DNA from: Treponema sp.
GTDB taxonomy: Bacteria > Spirochaetota > Spirochaetia > Treponematales > Treponemataceae
Length of the DNA: 14,089 bases
NCBI GenBank assembly: GCA_016296655.1
Contig: JAEDIW010000055.1
Coordinates: 1-14,089 of the forward strand
Reading direction: 5' to 3'
The first letter of the stretch is position 1. The number at the start of each line of letters is the position of its first letter. Shown here in pieces: positions 1 to 7,192 of the stretch. The notes beneath the pieces were generated by a model, which had not been told where the DNA came from, did no database searches, and saw only the letters and a program-made list of their open reading frames with translations. The translations under genes were made by a program, and so were the position numbers.

Positions 1-10
1 ACAATAAACC

Positions 11-333
11 TTATTTAAAATTAATAATAGATTTATCGTAATCTGTCGGTGGAACGAGGCCCATCAACTGCATAAGTGTGCTTGCCCAAGAAGAAATTCC
101 CAAACCGCTGTTGAGTTCAAGCTCATATTCCCCTTTGTATTCAGGGTCGTAGATAATACCTGGAACAGGGTTCAAACTGTGGGAAGTTTTTGCTTTCGGT
201 TCGCCGTTTTCGTCCATCTTTACGCTGCCGTCTTTTGCAACGCTTTCGTACATATCATAACTGTTTCCGTGGTCAGCTGTAAGACAGAGGATACCACCAG
301 CCTTTTCAATAGCAGCCTTAAGACTTTTTTTAT
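11..333 (-). pseudogene. gpmI: 3' remnant of cofactor-independent phosphoglycerate mutase
   Basis: The open frame ends at a TAA at 11-13 and encodes only the C-terminal end of 2,3-bisphosphoglycerate-independent phosphoglycerate mutase (glycolysis, cytosol). The diagnostic signs are LTADHGNSYDMYE, which carries the metal-binding Asp-His of the alkaline-phosphatase superfamily core, and then KTSHSLNPVPGIIYDP near the C-terminus. The family is normally 500-550 residues and about 105 remain. Reading upstream, the frame meets TGA at the A7 tract near 323-329. A one-base shift there restores a plausible V-D-I-K-K, but a TAA follows within a few codons and the DNA beyond is the leader of the chemoreceptor gene. 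More than 400 N-terminal residues, including the catalytic Ser region, are therefore absent, and the fragment cannot be a working enzyme. It may record a deletion or inversion, or less likely an assembly join. Confidence 0.75.
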
Positions 334-383
334 GTCAACAACTTTTTAAAAGTTCGCTGTTTTTACAAACTCCATAAATATGT

Positions 384-410
384 GGAAAAAAAACTGTTTT
401 GGGTCGATAA
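384..410 (+). promoter_or_regulatory. Candidate sigma-28 (FliA-type) promoter of the chemoreceptor gene
   Basis: GTCGATAA at 403-410 matches the flagellar/chemotaxis -10 consensus GCCGATAA at 7 of 8 positions. The -35 expected 15 bp upstream reads GGAA instead of TAAA, so only half of the match is good. It would start transcription near 417, about 17 nt before the start codon. A 15-bp palindrome (arms AACTTTT and AAAAGTT, 340-354) lies further upstream. Sigma-28 control of chemotaxis genes is known in spirochaetes; its use here is inferred. Confidence 0.4.
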
Positions 411-434
411 TATGAGTATGAACAGGGGGGAAGA

Positions 435-2555
435 ATGCATCTTTTTAAAGAAAAAAAAGCCTTTGAAAAAAAAGGTAAAAAGTCTGGCAAACTTGCATGG
501 ACTTTTGCTTTTTGTTTAGGAATTTCTATTGTTGTTTCCTTTGCCATTCTAAGTTTTATTTCGATAAAGGAAATCCGTAAAAATACTGTGGCAATTTATA
601 GCCAGGACAGTCAGCTTATTACAAAAGCTTATTCTGAAAGTATTTCAAACTGGATTGACAGGATTGCAAGTGAGTTGACAGTTTATACATCCGCAGAGGT
701 CTGTGATGAAGGTTCTTCTCAGGATATAGCCTTGTGGCTGAAAAATTCTGTGCGTAAGCGGCCTGAAGTTTTTGAATATGTGCTTTTTATAGACAACGAT
801 GGCAACAGTTTTTATGACAGCGGTGCTACAGGCAATCATTCTGACCGTTCATATTTTAGGGCCATAGTAAATGGCGAAAAAAAACTTATTGTAACTGATC
901 CGACTGTAGCGAAGGCTACAGGCAAAACTTCTATAATGATTGTAAAACCTGCATATAATGTCCGTAATCAGCTTATAGGCATGTTTGTAGGAGTAACGGA
1001 ATTTCAGTCGCTGCAGACGAAAATTGCCACCATGAAAATCGGCACTGCAGGCAACGGATTTTTGCTTTCTGGCAACGGCATCATAATTGCCCATCCTGAC
1101 AGTCAGTTCCTGAATAAAAATCTTTTGCAGGACAACTCGTTTGGAACAGAAGTCAATGATGTTGCAAAGGAAATGACTGGCGGCAAATCTGGCTCAAGCT
1201 TTATAAAAATCAATGGAAGCGGAAAAAATTTAATCGTCTATGCGCCTCTGCTTTCTACGGACTGGTCTTTTGCCGTTTTAGTTCCGGAAAAACAGCTGAA
1301 TGAGGCTTCTTTTAGAATCCGCAATATAATAATCATTTTTGCCGTAATAATTGGTCTGCTTTTGTGTACAAATTCTGGTATTCTGATTGTTTTTTCACTG
1401 AAGCCACTTGGATTTATGCACAAGGCCATTGCAGAAATTGCTACAGGGCAAGCAGACCTTACCAAACGCATTTCTGTTGACTCAAAGAATGAAATTGGAG
1501 CTGTAGTAGATGAATTTAACAAATTTTTGCAGAAACTTCAGGTCATCGTTTCAAAAATCAAGGATTCGCGGCTGACTTTGGGAATTATCGATGAGGAATT
1601 GCAGAGCGGAACCTCTGAAACTGCAAACTCAATCAGTTCAATTTTGATTCATATTGAAAATGTTGCAAATAAGATAAATGAACAGAATGCAGGTGTCAGC
1701 GAAGCTGCAAGTGCAGTAAACCAGATTTCTTCAAACATTATTTCCATGGAAAAAATGACCGGCGACCAGTCGGCAAGCGTTCAGCAGGCAAGTTCTGCCG
1801 TTGAACAGATGCTTGGCAACATCAGCTCTGTAAATTCAAGTGTTGAAAAAATGGCATCTTCTTTTGGCGAACTTCAGCAGACAGCCCAAAACGGTGTCTT
1901 AAAGCAGAACGATGTAAACGAACGTATTGAACTTATTGAAAGCCAGTCTGATATGCTTCAGGAAGCTAACACCGCAATTGCAAATATTGCAGCCCAGACA
2001 AACCTTCTTGCAATGAATGCCGCAATTGAAGCAGCCCACGCAGGTGAAGCTGGCAAAGGATTCAGCGTTGTTGCCGACGAAATCCGCAAACTTTCAGAAA
2101 CTTCTACAAGTCAGTCAAAAACAATCGGTGAGCAGCTTTCCAGAATTAAGGAATCTATCAATGAAGTTGTAAACACTTCGTCAGAATCAAGTCAGGCTTT
2201 TAATCTGGTTTCTAAAAAAATCAGTGAAACTGACGAACTTGTACGGCAGATAAAGGCCGCTATGGAAGAGCAGCAGCAGGGTTCCAAGCAGATTCTTGAC
2301 TCACTCAGGGTAATGAGCGACACTTCCATTCAGGTAAAACTTGCCGCTACGGAAATGGCTGCCGGAAACAATGCAATTCTTCAGGAAATGCTCAAACTCA
2401 AGGATTCCAGCGATGTAATTCAGGACAGCATGGAGTCTGTAACGAACAGTGCAAAGAACATTGACGAAACAGGTGCAAGCCTTGCCAACGTTTCTGAAAA
2501 AATGCGCGAGTCAATCGAAAAAATTGGTGAAGAAATAGACCTGTTCACTGTTTAG
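435..2555 (+). CDS. Methyl-accepting chemotaxis protein with Cache-type sensor
   Basis: This is a 706-residue inner-membrane chemoreceptor that senses small ligands outside the membrane and controls CheA through CheW. Residues 1-18 are Lys-rich, followed by a membrane segment at about 20-45. An extracytoplasmic domain of about 245 residues follows, with a dCache-like pattern (FDNDG-like FIDNDGNSFYDSG, then a second GNGFLLSGNGIIIAHPD half). A second membrane segment lies at about 295-320, a HAMP domain at about 322-375 and the signalling coiled coil from about 400 to 695. The conserved hairpin tip is intact (NIAAQTNLLAMNAAIEAAHA, residues 517-536, then GEAGKGFSVVADEIRKL to 553). There is no C-terminal CheR/CheB tether pentapeptide. 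A G6 Shine-Dalgarno sits at 425-430, five bases before the ATG. The ligand cannot be named. The gene is convergent with its right neighbour and appears to be monocistronic. Confidence 0.95.
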   Translation: MHLFKEKKAFEKKGKKSGKLAWTFAFCLGISIVVSFAILSFISIKEIRKNTVAIYSQDSQLITKAYSESISNWIDRIASELTVYTSAEVCDEGSSQDIALWLKNSVRKRPEVFEYVLFIDNDGNSFYDSGATGNHSDRSYFRAIVNGEKKLIVTDPTVAKATGKTSIMIVKPAYNVRNQLIGMFVGVTEFQSLQTKIATMKIGTAGNGFLLSGNGIIIAHPDSQFLNKNLLQDNSFGTEVNDVAKEMTGGKSGSSFIKINGSGKNLIVYAPLLSTDWSFAVLVPEKQLNEASFRIRNIIIIFAVIIGLLLCTNSGILIVFSLKPLGFMHKAIAEIATGQADLTKRISVDSKNEIGAVVDEFNKFLQKLQVIVSKIKDSRLTLGIIDEELQSGTSETANSISSILIHIENVANKINEQNAGVSEAASAVNQISSNIISMEKMTGDQSASVQQASSAVEQMLGNISSVNSSVEKMASSFGELQQTAQNGVLKQNDVNERIELIESQSDMLQEANTAIANIAAQTNLLAMNAAIEAAHAGEAGKGFSVVADEIRKLSETSTSQSKTIGEQLSRIKESINEVVNTSSESSQAFNLVSKKISETDELVRQIKAAMEEQQQGSKQILDSLRVMSDTSIQVKLAATEMAAGNNAILQEMLKLKDSSDVIQDSMESVTNSAKNIDETGASLANVSEKMRESIEKIGEEIDLFTV

Positions 2556-2604
2556 CAGAAAATTTAAATTATTTGCCTAGGAAACTGCTTTTTTTATTTT
2601 TTTT
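2554..2604 (+). terminator. Weak candidate terminator after the chemoreceptor gene
   Basis: AGCAG at 2554-2558 can pair with CTGCT at 2585-2589, and the stem is followed by T7-A-T8 to 2604. The stem is only five pairs and the loop 26 nt, so this is a poor intrinsic terminator apart from its strong T tract. It lies between convergent genes, where one is expected. Confidence 0.35.
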
Positions 2605-2724
2605 GGAGCGACTGTTCTGCAAACGGCTGTTCCGGCCTTCACTCACGTTCAGTCTGTGCGCTCGTCGCACAGCTCCTCTCTGGCACAGACCGCTTCGCGG
2701 GCCTGCATAGCCGGCTAGTCATGC
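2605..2724 (-). repeat. GC-rich dispersed-repeat-like element A
   Basis: This 120-bp island is clearly richer in G+C than its surroundings and packed with inverted repeats: CTGTGCG/CGCACAG (2654-2660, 2666-2672), GTCTGTGC/GCACAGAC (2652-2659, 2683-2690) and CCGC/GCGG around 2690-2700. Read on the minus strand it opens with GCATGACTAGCC (2713-2724), a 12-mer that recurs exactly in the element at 8139-8225. It also contains GGAGCGACT on the plus strand, which occurs in reverse complement in the island at 13381-13481. The element supplies the last codons and the stop of the membrane-protein gene. No transposase or target duplication is visible. Confidence 0.5.
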
Positions 2725-3331
2725 TTGGGGTGGAATTTATCAGGTAGTTGCAGTCGTTTTTCAAATTCTGGACGTTGATTGATTCCTGCAGATAAAGCCC
2801 TGAAATCAGCGACAGAAAAGCAATATAGCCAAAAATGCCCATGGCATCGCTTACAAGTTTCAGCCGGAAAAACAGCATACCGCTTATCAGCAGAAAGAAA
2901 ACTGTTTTGGCAATTTCCCGGACTCCCAGCAGGATTGCCGCTGCACAAAAAGAAAGAAGTGCTGCTTTTATTGGACTGACAGTTGAGGCTACGGTCGGAT
3001 TTTGTTCTGGTGAAATGAAAATTTCAAAAATAGTTGCAAATAAGGTGAGGTTTGTAAGGAATGCCACAAATGTCACAGTTGTGTTTTTTATTGTAAAAAT
3101 GCCACGGATATACAGGCACAGAATCAGCGTCAGGGCAAAAAAGCCTGAAATGAGGGTTGGTCGGAGCGACAGTACCTTGTAGGATTTAAACAGAAATGAG
3201 CGGTGAATGTACGGATAAGGAAACCAGAACAGCAGGCATGCAGCGGCTGTAAGAATTATTCCGGCAGCCTGCCGTGAAAGATGGAAATTTATTCGGGGCT
3301 TTTTTTCAGAAATGTTTTTCTTTTTAGGCAT
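2639..3331 (-). CDS. Multi-pass membrane protein of unknown function
   Basis: The 230-residue product has a Lys-rich N-terminus (MPKKKNISEKKP) followed by five or six hydrophobic segments at about 22-40, 60-78, 85-107, 122-145, 143-160 and 166-183, so it should be an integral inner-membrane protein. I do not recognise the family and see no catalytic motif. The last 28 or so residues, from SMTSRLCRPAKR onward, are hydrophilic, Arg/Ser/Cys-rich and encoded by the GC-rich element at 2605-2724. They are probably not original protein sequence: the native C-terminus most likely ended near NYLINS and the frame now runs through inserted DNA to a chance stop. No Shine-Dalgarno precedes the ATG. It lies 56 bp downstream of the MATE gene on the same strand, so co-transcription is possible. 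Confidence 0.65.
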   Translation of the reverse strand: MPKKKNISEKKPRINFHLSRQAAGIILTAAACLLFWFPYPYIHRSFLFKSYKVLSLRPTLISGFFALTLILCLYIRGIFTIKNTTVTFVAFLTNLTLFATIFEIFISPEQNPTVASTVSPIKAALLSFCAAAILLGVREIAKTVFFLLISGMLFFRLKLVSDAMGIFGYIAFLSLISGLYLQESINVQNLKNDCNYLINSTPSMTSRLCRPAKRSVPERSCATSAQTERE

Positions 3332-3337
3332 ACATTA

Positions 3338-3366
3338 AGTGTAAGGCAGAAATTTTGAAAAATCAA
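3338..3366 (-). promoter_or_regulatory. Candidate promoter just upstream of the membrane-protein gene
   Basis: On the minus strand TTGATT (3361-3366) and TACACT (3338-3343) are spaced by 17 bp. The same TACACT -10 is seen in the lysR candidate promoter. The predicted start point, about 7 nt downstream, falls on or next to the A of the ATG at 3331, which would make the message leaderless and fits the missing ribosome-binding site. Found by eye; modest box matches. Confidence 0.3.
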
Positions 3367-3387
3367 ATCTGAATTATGCATCTTTTT

Positions 3388-4740
3388 TCAGCTGACAGCA
3401 GATTTTACAGCCAGATTTTTCATCCATCGGTGGGAAAATAAAAGCCACACGCTTATTGCAACCCTTACAAATTCTTCTGTTGATAGAATAAAATATACCC
3501 ACCATATTGGAAGATGGAATAAATATGCGGCTATAAGTCCCAGCGGAACTCCAAATCCCCAGGTTCCTGTTATGTTTATTATTGTAATGAGCTTTGTCTG
3601 TCCACCGCTGGTCAAAACTCCGCCACCGATAACCATGTTGAAAACTTTTGCCGTAAAAACAACTGCAAAGGCAACTAGAATTTTTATAGTTGAAAGACGG
3701 GTTTCTGGTGCAACATTGAACAGGCGTACATACAAAGGTGCAAGCGCACAGACTGCAATTCCTATTGTAATTCCTGCCTTTACTGTCAGGCGAACAAAGT
3801 CAGTTGCCTGAGACCATGCCTTTTGCTGATTATTTGCTCCAAGCGAGTTGCCTGTAATTATTCCGGCGGCGGAGGCAACACCTCCTAAAGAACCGATTGC
3901 AATTCCTTGAATAGGGTACATAAGTGTCATTGCAGCACACGGCTCTTTGCCCAGGTGACCATAGATTCCTGCATATACATTTTCACCAAGTGACCATAAA
4001 AATTCGCCTATAAGGATGGGCACAAGAATAGCTGCGATGTTTTTTAAAAATTTTACAGAAAATCTGAAAGATGGTCTTAAATAGATGTCCTGCATTTCTT
4101 TTTCTTTTGCAAAAAGTGCAAGAACAATCGCCATTTCAATGAATCTGGCAATTGAAGTCGCCATGGCCGCACCTGCTTCTTCCATTCGCGGAAAAATGCC
4201 GATTCCGAAAATTAAAAGCCAGTTAAAAAGCGTATTTGAAAAAATTGACACAATGCCTGCAATGGCTGGAAGTTTTGCTTTGTTCATATTGCGCAGCATT
4301 GTTGAAAAAAACAAGGTCAGTGCTGACGGCAAAAATTCCAGTGTGCGCCATTTCAGGTAAACTGCGGCCTTTGCTACTGTGTCTGCATCATCTGAATACA
4401 AAGCCATTATGGCTTTTGGTGCGGTCAGGCAAACTACAGAAAAAAATGCCGTCAGGAGCATGGCAAAGTAAAATGGTAGAAAAAAGCTGTCGCTTACACC
4501 GCGTTCATCTTTTGCTCCCCGGTACTGCGCAATAAGGATTCCTGCAACTGATACAATTGCTGTAAGGGTAACCGAATAAAGTGAAGTAAATTTTCCTGCA
4601 AGTCCGACACCTGCAATGCAGTCGCTGCCAAGGCTTCCAATCATAATCTGGTCAATCAGAGACAGCGATGACTGCATGAGGCTTTGAACCGTAACCGGCA
4701 AGGCAATTTCTTTGAGCTGCCTTTGAAATTCTTTGTTCAT
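3388..4740 (-). CDS. MATE family multidrug/sodium antiporter
   Basis: The 450-residue polytopic protein matches the MATE (multidrug and toxic compound extrusion) family in length and in its repeated 6+6 helix pattern. The opening LKEIALPVTVQSLMQSSLSL, followed by DQIMIGSLGSDCIAGVGLA, is the classical first-helix region with its conserved Asp-x-x-Met-Ile-Gly. MLRNMNKAKLPAIAGIVS and FNWLLIFG mark the helix 4-5 region, and the second half repeats the fold with GITIGIAVCALAPLYVRLFN. Members export cationic drugs, or other small molecules, using Na+ or H+ gradients. Substrate and coupling ion cannot be read from the sequence. The ATG has a GGAG seven bases upstream. The gene has its own candidate promoter and palindrome in the 189-bp gap behind the aminotransferase gene, so it may be separately regulated. 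Confidence 0.92.
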   Translation of the reverse strand: MNKEFQRQLKEIALPVTVQSLMQSSLSLIDQIMIGSLGSDCIAGVGLAGKFTSLYSVTLTAIVSVAGILIAQYRGAKDERGVSDSFFLPFYFAMLLTAFFSVVCLTAPKAIMALYSDDADTVAKAAVYLKWRTLEFLPSALTLFFSTMLRNMNKAKLPAIAGIVSIFSNTLFNWLLIFGIGIFPRMEEAGAAMATSIARFIEMAIVLALFAKEKEMQDIYLRPSFRFSVKFLKNIAAILVPILIGEFLWSLGENVYAGIYGHLGKEPCAAMTLMYPIQGIAIGSLGGVASAAGIITGNSLGANNQQKAWSQATDFVRLTVKAGITIGIAVCALAPLYVRLFNVAPETRLSTIKILVAFAVVFTAKVFNMVIGGGVLTSGGQTKLITIINITGTWGFGVPLGLIAAYLFHLPIWWVYFILSTEEFVRVAISVWLLFSHRWMKNLAVKSAVS

Positions 4741-4784
4741 AAAAATCTCCGTGTTTGCCTTTCAGCCGTTTTGACCCTTCGGCA

Positions 4785-4808
4785 TTTCTAAAAATTGGAT
4801 TTTAGAAA
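4785..4808. promoter_or_regulatory. Perfect palindrome, candidate operator of the MATE gene
   Basis: TTTCTAAAA (4785-4793) and TTTTAGAAA (4800-4808) form a perfect 9-bp inverted repeat around a 6-bp centre. It overlaps the predicted transcription start (about 4807, minus strand) of the efflux gene, which is where a TetR- or MarR-type repressor would block RNA polymerase. It could instead form a weak A/U hairpin in the mRNA leader. No regulator gene of those families is in the window. Confidence 0.45.
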
Positions 4809-4813
4809 CATTT

Positions 4814-4842
4814 CTTATATATTAAAAAGAATTTTTATGCAA
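4814..4842 (-). promoter_or_regulatory. Candidate sigma-70 promoter of the MATE gene
   Basis: On the minus strand TTGCAT (4837-4842) is followed after 17 bp by TATAAG (4814-4819), 4/6 and 5/6 matches to the consensus. It gives a leader of about 67 nt to the ATG at 4740. Confidence 0.4.
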
Positions 4843-4880
4843 TATAAGAAAAACTGCTGGATTTTCAGGTGGAATATCAA

Positions 4881-4907
4881 AATATCGGAACGCAGAATAT
4901 CGGAACG
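4881..4907. repeat. Short direct repeat AATATCGGAACG x2
   Basis: Two exact 12-bp copies (4881-4892, 4896-4907) lie 15 bp apart, with a third partial AATATC at 4873-4878. They sit between the end of the aminotransferase gene and the MATE promoter. They could be protein-binding iterons or a chance duplication. Confidence 0.4.
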
Positions 4908-4929
4908 GTTTGCCGTGCTTAATCATGAT

Positions 4930-5787
4930 TTAAAGAATGTCTGGAACAAAACCTGTTTCTTTTATAAAGTCATCAACACAGGCTTTTTGCAGCTTGTACA
5001 GAAGTTCAGGAGCTTTTCCGCCTGTTTTTTTGCCGTCAATCGAGCAGACTGGTACTCCGTATGTTGCCGAGCAGGTAATCATTATTTCGTCAGCGTCAAA
5101 AAGTTCCTGCAATGTAAAAGGCCGCTCTTCAAACGGAATGTCAAGCTGCCGGCATATTTGCAGGAAATGTCTGCGGGCAGTTCCTGGCAAAATCAGGTTA
5201 TCCAGTGGCGGCGTAATGAAAACTCCATTTTTCAGAATATTTACATTGTTGTGGGCACATTCTGTAACTCTTTGGCCACGATGAAAAATAACTTCGTCGC
5301 AGCCTTTTTCCTTCGCTTCCTGGCTTGCAAGAACAGCCGGCAGCAGATCAATCGTTTTTACGTCACAGTGGAAAAATCTTGTATCTTCTTTTGTGATGAC
5401 TTTCCATGGTTTTCTTAAATCTGTAAGTGCTGCTGGATATATATAGATTATCAGATTAGGCTTGGCATCTGGAAAAGTAAAATTGCGCAGGGCTGTTCCC
5501 CTTGTAACCTGCCAGTAAACAAAAAGCGGCCCTCTGCTGTCGGCAAGATTTACACATTTTTGAAGTTCGCCCAGCAGTTTTGCATAAGTCAGCTCTGTTT
5601 TTATTTTTACTTTTTCAAGCGATGAAAAAAAACGTTCAAGATGAAATTCAGGTTCAAAAATTATATGATTTGCTGCAATTGTTGCATCGTAAACTCCATC
5701 ACCAAAAAACATAGCTCTGTCATTCAGCGGAACAGAAGCTTCTTCAATTGAAGTTATTTTTCCATTGTAGTAGGCAATATCGTTCAT
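4930..5787 (-). CDS. dat: D-amino-acid aminotransferase (class IV, PLP-dependent)
   Basis: The 285-residue product is a fold-type IV transaminase resembling Bacillus D-alanine aminotransferase, which moves the amino group between D-amino acids and 2-oxo acids in the cytosol. The PLP lysine is K144 in CDVKTIDLLPAVLASQEAKE, and the cofactor-holding Glu is E176 in GQRVTE. The phosphate-binding IL-PGTARR element follows at about 208-216, and GDGVYD (29-34) is the substrate-side Tyr. These favour D-AAT over branched-chain transaminase or aminodeoxychorismate lyase. An oddity is RNF at 101-103, where Bacillus D-AAT has R-x-H in its carboxylate trap. The ATG is preceded by a G6 Shine-Dalgarno four bases away. 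It lies 34 bp behind the D-aminoacylase gene, so the pair can free N-acyl-D-amino acids and then transaminate them. Confidence 0.85.
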   Translation of the reverse strand: MNDIAYYNGKITSIEEASVPLNDRAMFFGDGVYDATIAANHIIFEPEFHLERFFSSLEKVKIKTELTYAKLLGELQKCVNLADSRGPLFVYWQVTRGTALRNFTFPDAKPNLIIYIYPAALTDLRKPWKVITKEDTRFFHCDVKTIDLLPAVLASQEAKEKGCDEVIFHRGQRVTECAHNNVNILKNGVFITPPLDNLILPGTARRHFLQICRQLDIPFEERPFTLQELFDADEIMITCSATYGVPVCSIDGKKTGGKAPELLYKLQKACVDDFIKETGFVPDIL

Positions 5788-5821
5788 TTTTCCCCCCTTA
5801 TGTGCCGGAAAATCTCCGCTT

Positions 5822-7156
5822 TTAAGGATTTTGTTCAGTTGCAGCTTTTATCTGGCCACAGTCAACAACTTCATAACCTTTTATAAAAACTTTTTCAATG
5901 CCTTGTGGCGGCAAAAATGGATTTTCAAAGTTTGCCTGAGTTCCTACAGTTTGCCTGTCCATAATCACCAGGTCTGCATCGTAATTCTGCTGAATCAAGC
6001 CTTTGTTTTTTATGCCGATAAAACTGCAGGGCAGGGAAGTGCATTTGCGGACAGCCTCTTGCCATGAAACCAGATGCCGATTCCTTACATAATCTTGAAA
6101 AAGGTGTGCAAAATTTCCGTATGCACGAGGATGAGTTTTTATGCCGCTTCCAGCCCCAATTCCGTCAGAACCTATGGCAACGAACGGCAACTTAAAGATT
6201 TTGTCGACAACCTGCTGCCGGCACATTGTAACGGCCATAAGGACATTGCCGTCATTTTTTTCCAGCAACCGGCAGACAGTTTCTTCCGCAGAAAGATTCA
6301 TGGCTTCTGCAATTTCTTTCAGTTTTTTTCCGTCAAAAGCTTCAAATGCCTGATTTGCAACGATTATTATCTGCTCAGGCCCCAGATTATGCAGATAATT
6401 TTCATAGGAAACGTCATTTTTCAGACATTCAATGATTTTCTGCCGGCTGTGCGGATTTTTCAGATGAGCAAGCAGGCCTTTTATGCCGTCTGCCTGAAAT
6501 TCAGGGCTTATCAGCTGTGCTAAAGTTGTACTGCCTTTGTTTGACTGATACTGATCGCATAAAACTTTTACGCCATTTTCTCGGGCATCAGTTATCAAAC
6601 CGATTATTTCATCAGTAAATTTTTCATTTTGCAGGCCTGAAACTTTTAGATGGAAAATTATCAGCCTGCACCCAGATTCTCTGGCAATAAAAATGGCTTC
6701 TTTGACAGCTTCTACAATGCCGCCGCTTTCGCTTCGAATATGCGTTGAATAAATTCCGTCATATTTTGCAACGATTTTGCAAAGTTCAACAAGTTCTTCT
6801 GTTTTACTGTAAACTCCCGGAACATAAATCAACCCGGAAGACAGCCCCAAAGCCCCCTGCTGCAGGGACTGTTCCAGCAAATCCTTCATTTTTTGAAGTT
6901 CATAGGCTTGAGGGGTTCTGTCTGCCATGCCCATTACTGCAATGCGCAGCGTTCCATGCCCCACAAGTGCCCTGCTTTGAAAAACAGGATGCCGCTTTTC
7001 AACAGCTGCCAGATATTTTCCAAACTCTGTCCATGACTGCCATTCCCTGTCAAAACTGTCGAAGGGCAGGACAGGGCGGCAATACTTTTTTAAATCTTCA
7101 AAAGTCTGCAAAGCTACCGGGGCTGCGCTTATTCCACAGTTGCCGCAGATGCTCAA
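5822..7156 (-). CDS. N-acyl-D-amino-acid deacylase, N-terminally truncated
   Basis: The 444-residue frame, starting at a TTG, belongs to the D-aminoacylase branch of the amidohydrolases, which hydrolyse N-acyl-D-amino acids to free D-amino acids. Visible family marks are GNCGISAAP with the metal-bridging Cys (C7), LVGHGTLR (65-71), GALGLSSGLIYVPG (101-114), STHIRSE with H139, IIFHLK with H169, and IGSDG with the catalytic Asp D331. Homology begins at G-V-T just upstream of the TTG and stops at an in-frame TAA in an A7 run near 7190. Full-length members have a further 65-90 N-terminal residues with the PGFIDxHxH metal pair, and these are absent. The lipoprotein gene occupies that space, so this is not a simple frameshift. 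The rest of the frame is intact, which suggests recent truncation. The protein may be inactive. No good ribosome-binding site precedes the TTG. Confidence 0.8.
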   Translation of the reverse strand: MSICGNCGISAAPVALQTFEDLKKYCRPVLPFDSFDREWQSWTEFGKYLAAVEKRHPVFQSRALVGHGTLRIAVMGMADRTPQAYELQKMKDLLEQSLQQGALGLSSGLIYVPGVYSKTEELVELCKIVAKYDGIYSTHIRSESGGIVEAVKEAIFIARESGCRLIIFHLKVSGLQNEKFTDEIIGLITDARENGVKVLCDQYQSNKGSTTLAQLISPEFQADGIKGLLAHLKNPHSRQKIIECLKNDVSYENYLHNLGPEQIIIVANQAFEAFDGKKLKEIAEAMNLSAEETVCRLLEKNDGNVLMAVTMCRQQVVDKIFKLPFVAIGSDGIGAGSGIKTHPRAYGNFAHLFQDYVRNRHLVSWQEAVRKCTSLPCSFIGIKNKGLIQQNYDADLVIMDRQTVGTQANFENPFLPPQGIEKVFIKGYEVVDCGQIKAATEQNP

Positions 7157-7192
7157 GGTTACGCCATCTTGAAAAATGCTATTTTTTTAACC

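Noticed and set aside
375..410. TAAA at 375-378 as the -35 of the sigma-28 promoter
   Set aside because: The gap to GTCGATAA is 24 bp, too long for the usual 15-bp spacing.
2605..2724. Integron attC site or insertion-sequence end
   Set aside because: Treponemes can carry integrons and the island is palindromic, but the required RYYYAAC and GTTRRRY core pair is not present and no integrase or transposase is nearby.
2835..3182. 115-codon plus-strand frame
   Set aside because: It is antisense to the membrane protein and without a ribosome-binding site or protein signature.
4795..5418. 207-codon plus-strand frame
   Set aside because: It lies antisense to the aminotransferase gene and the MATE promoter, and its Cys/Phe-rich product looks like a shadow translation.
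6074..6523. 149-codon plus-strand frame
   Set aside because: It is antisense to the deacylase frame, which has clear family motifs; this one has none.
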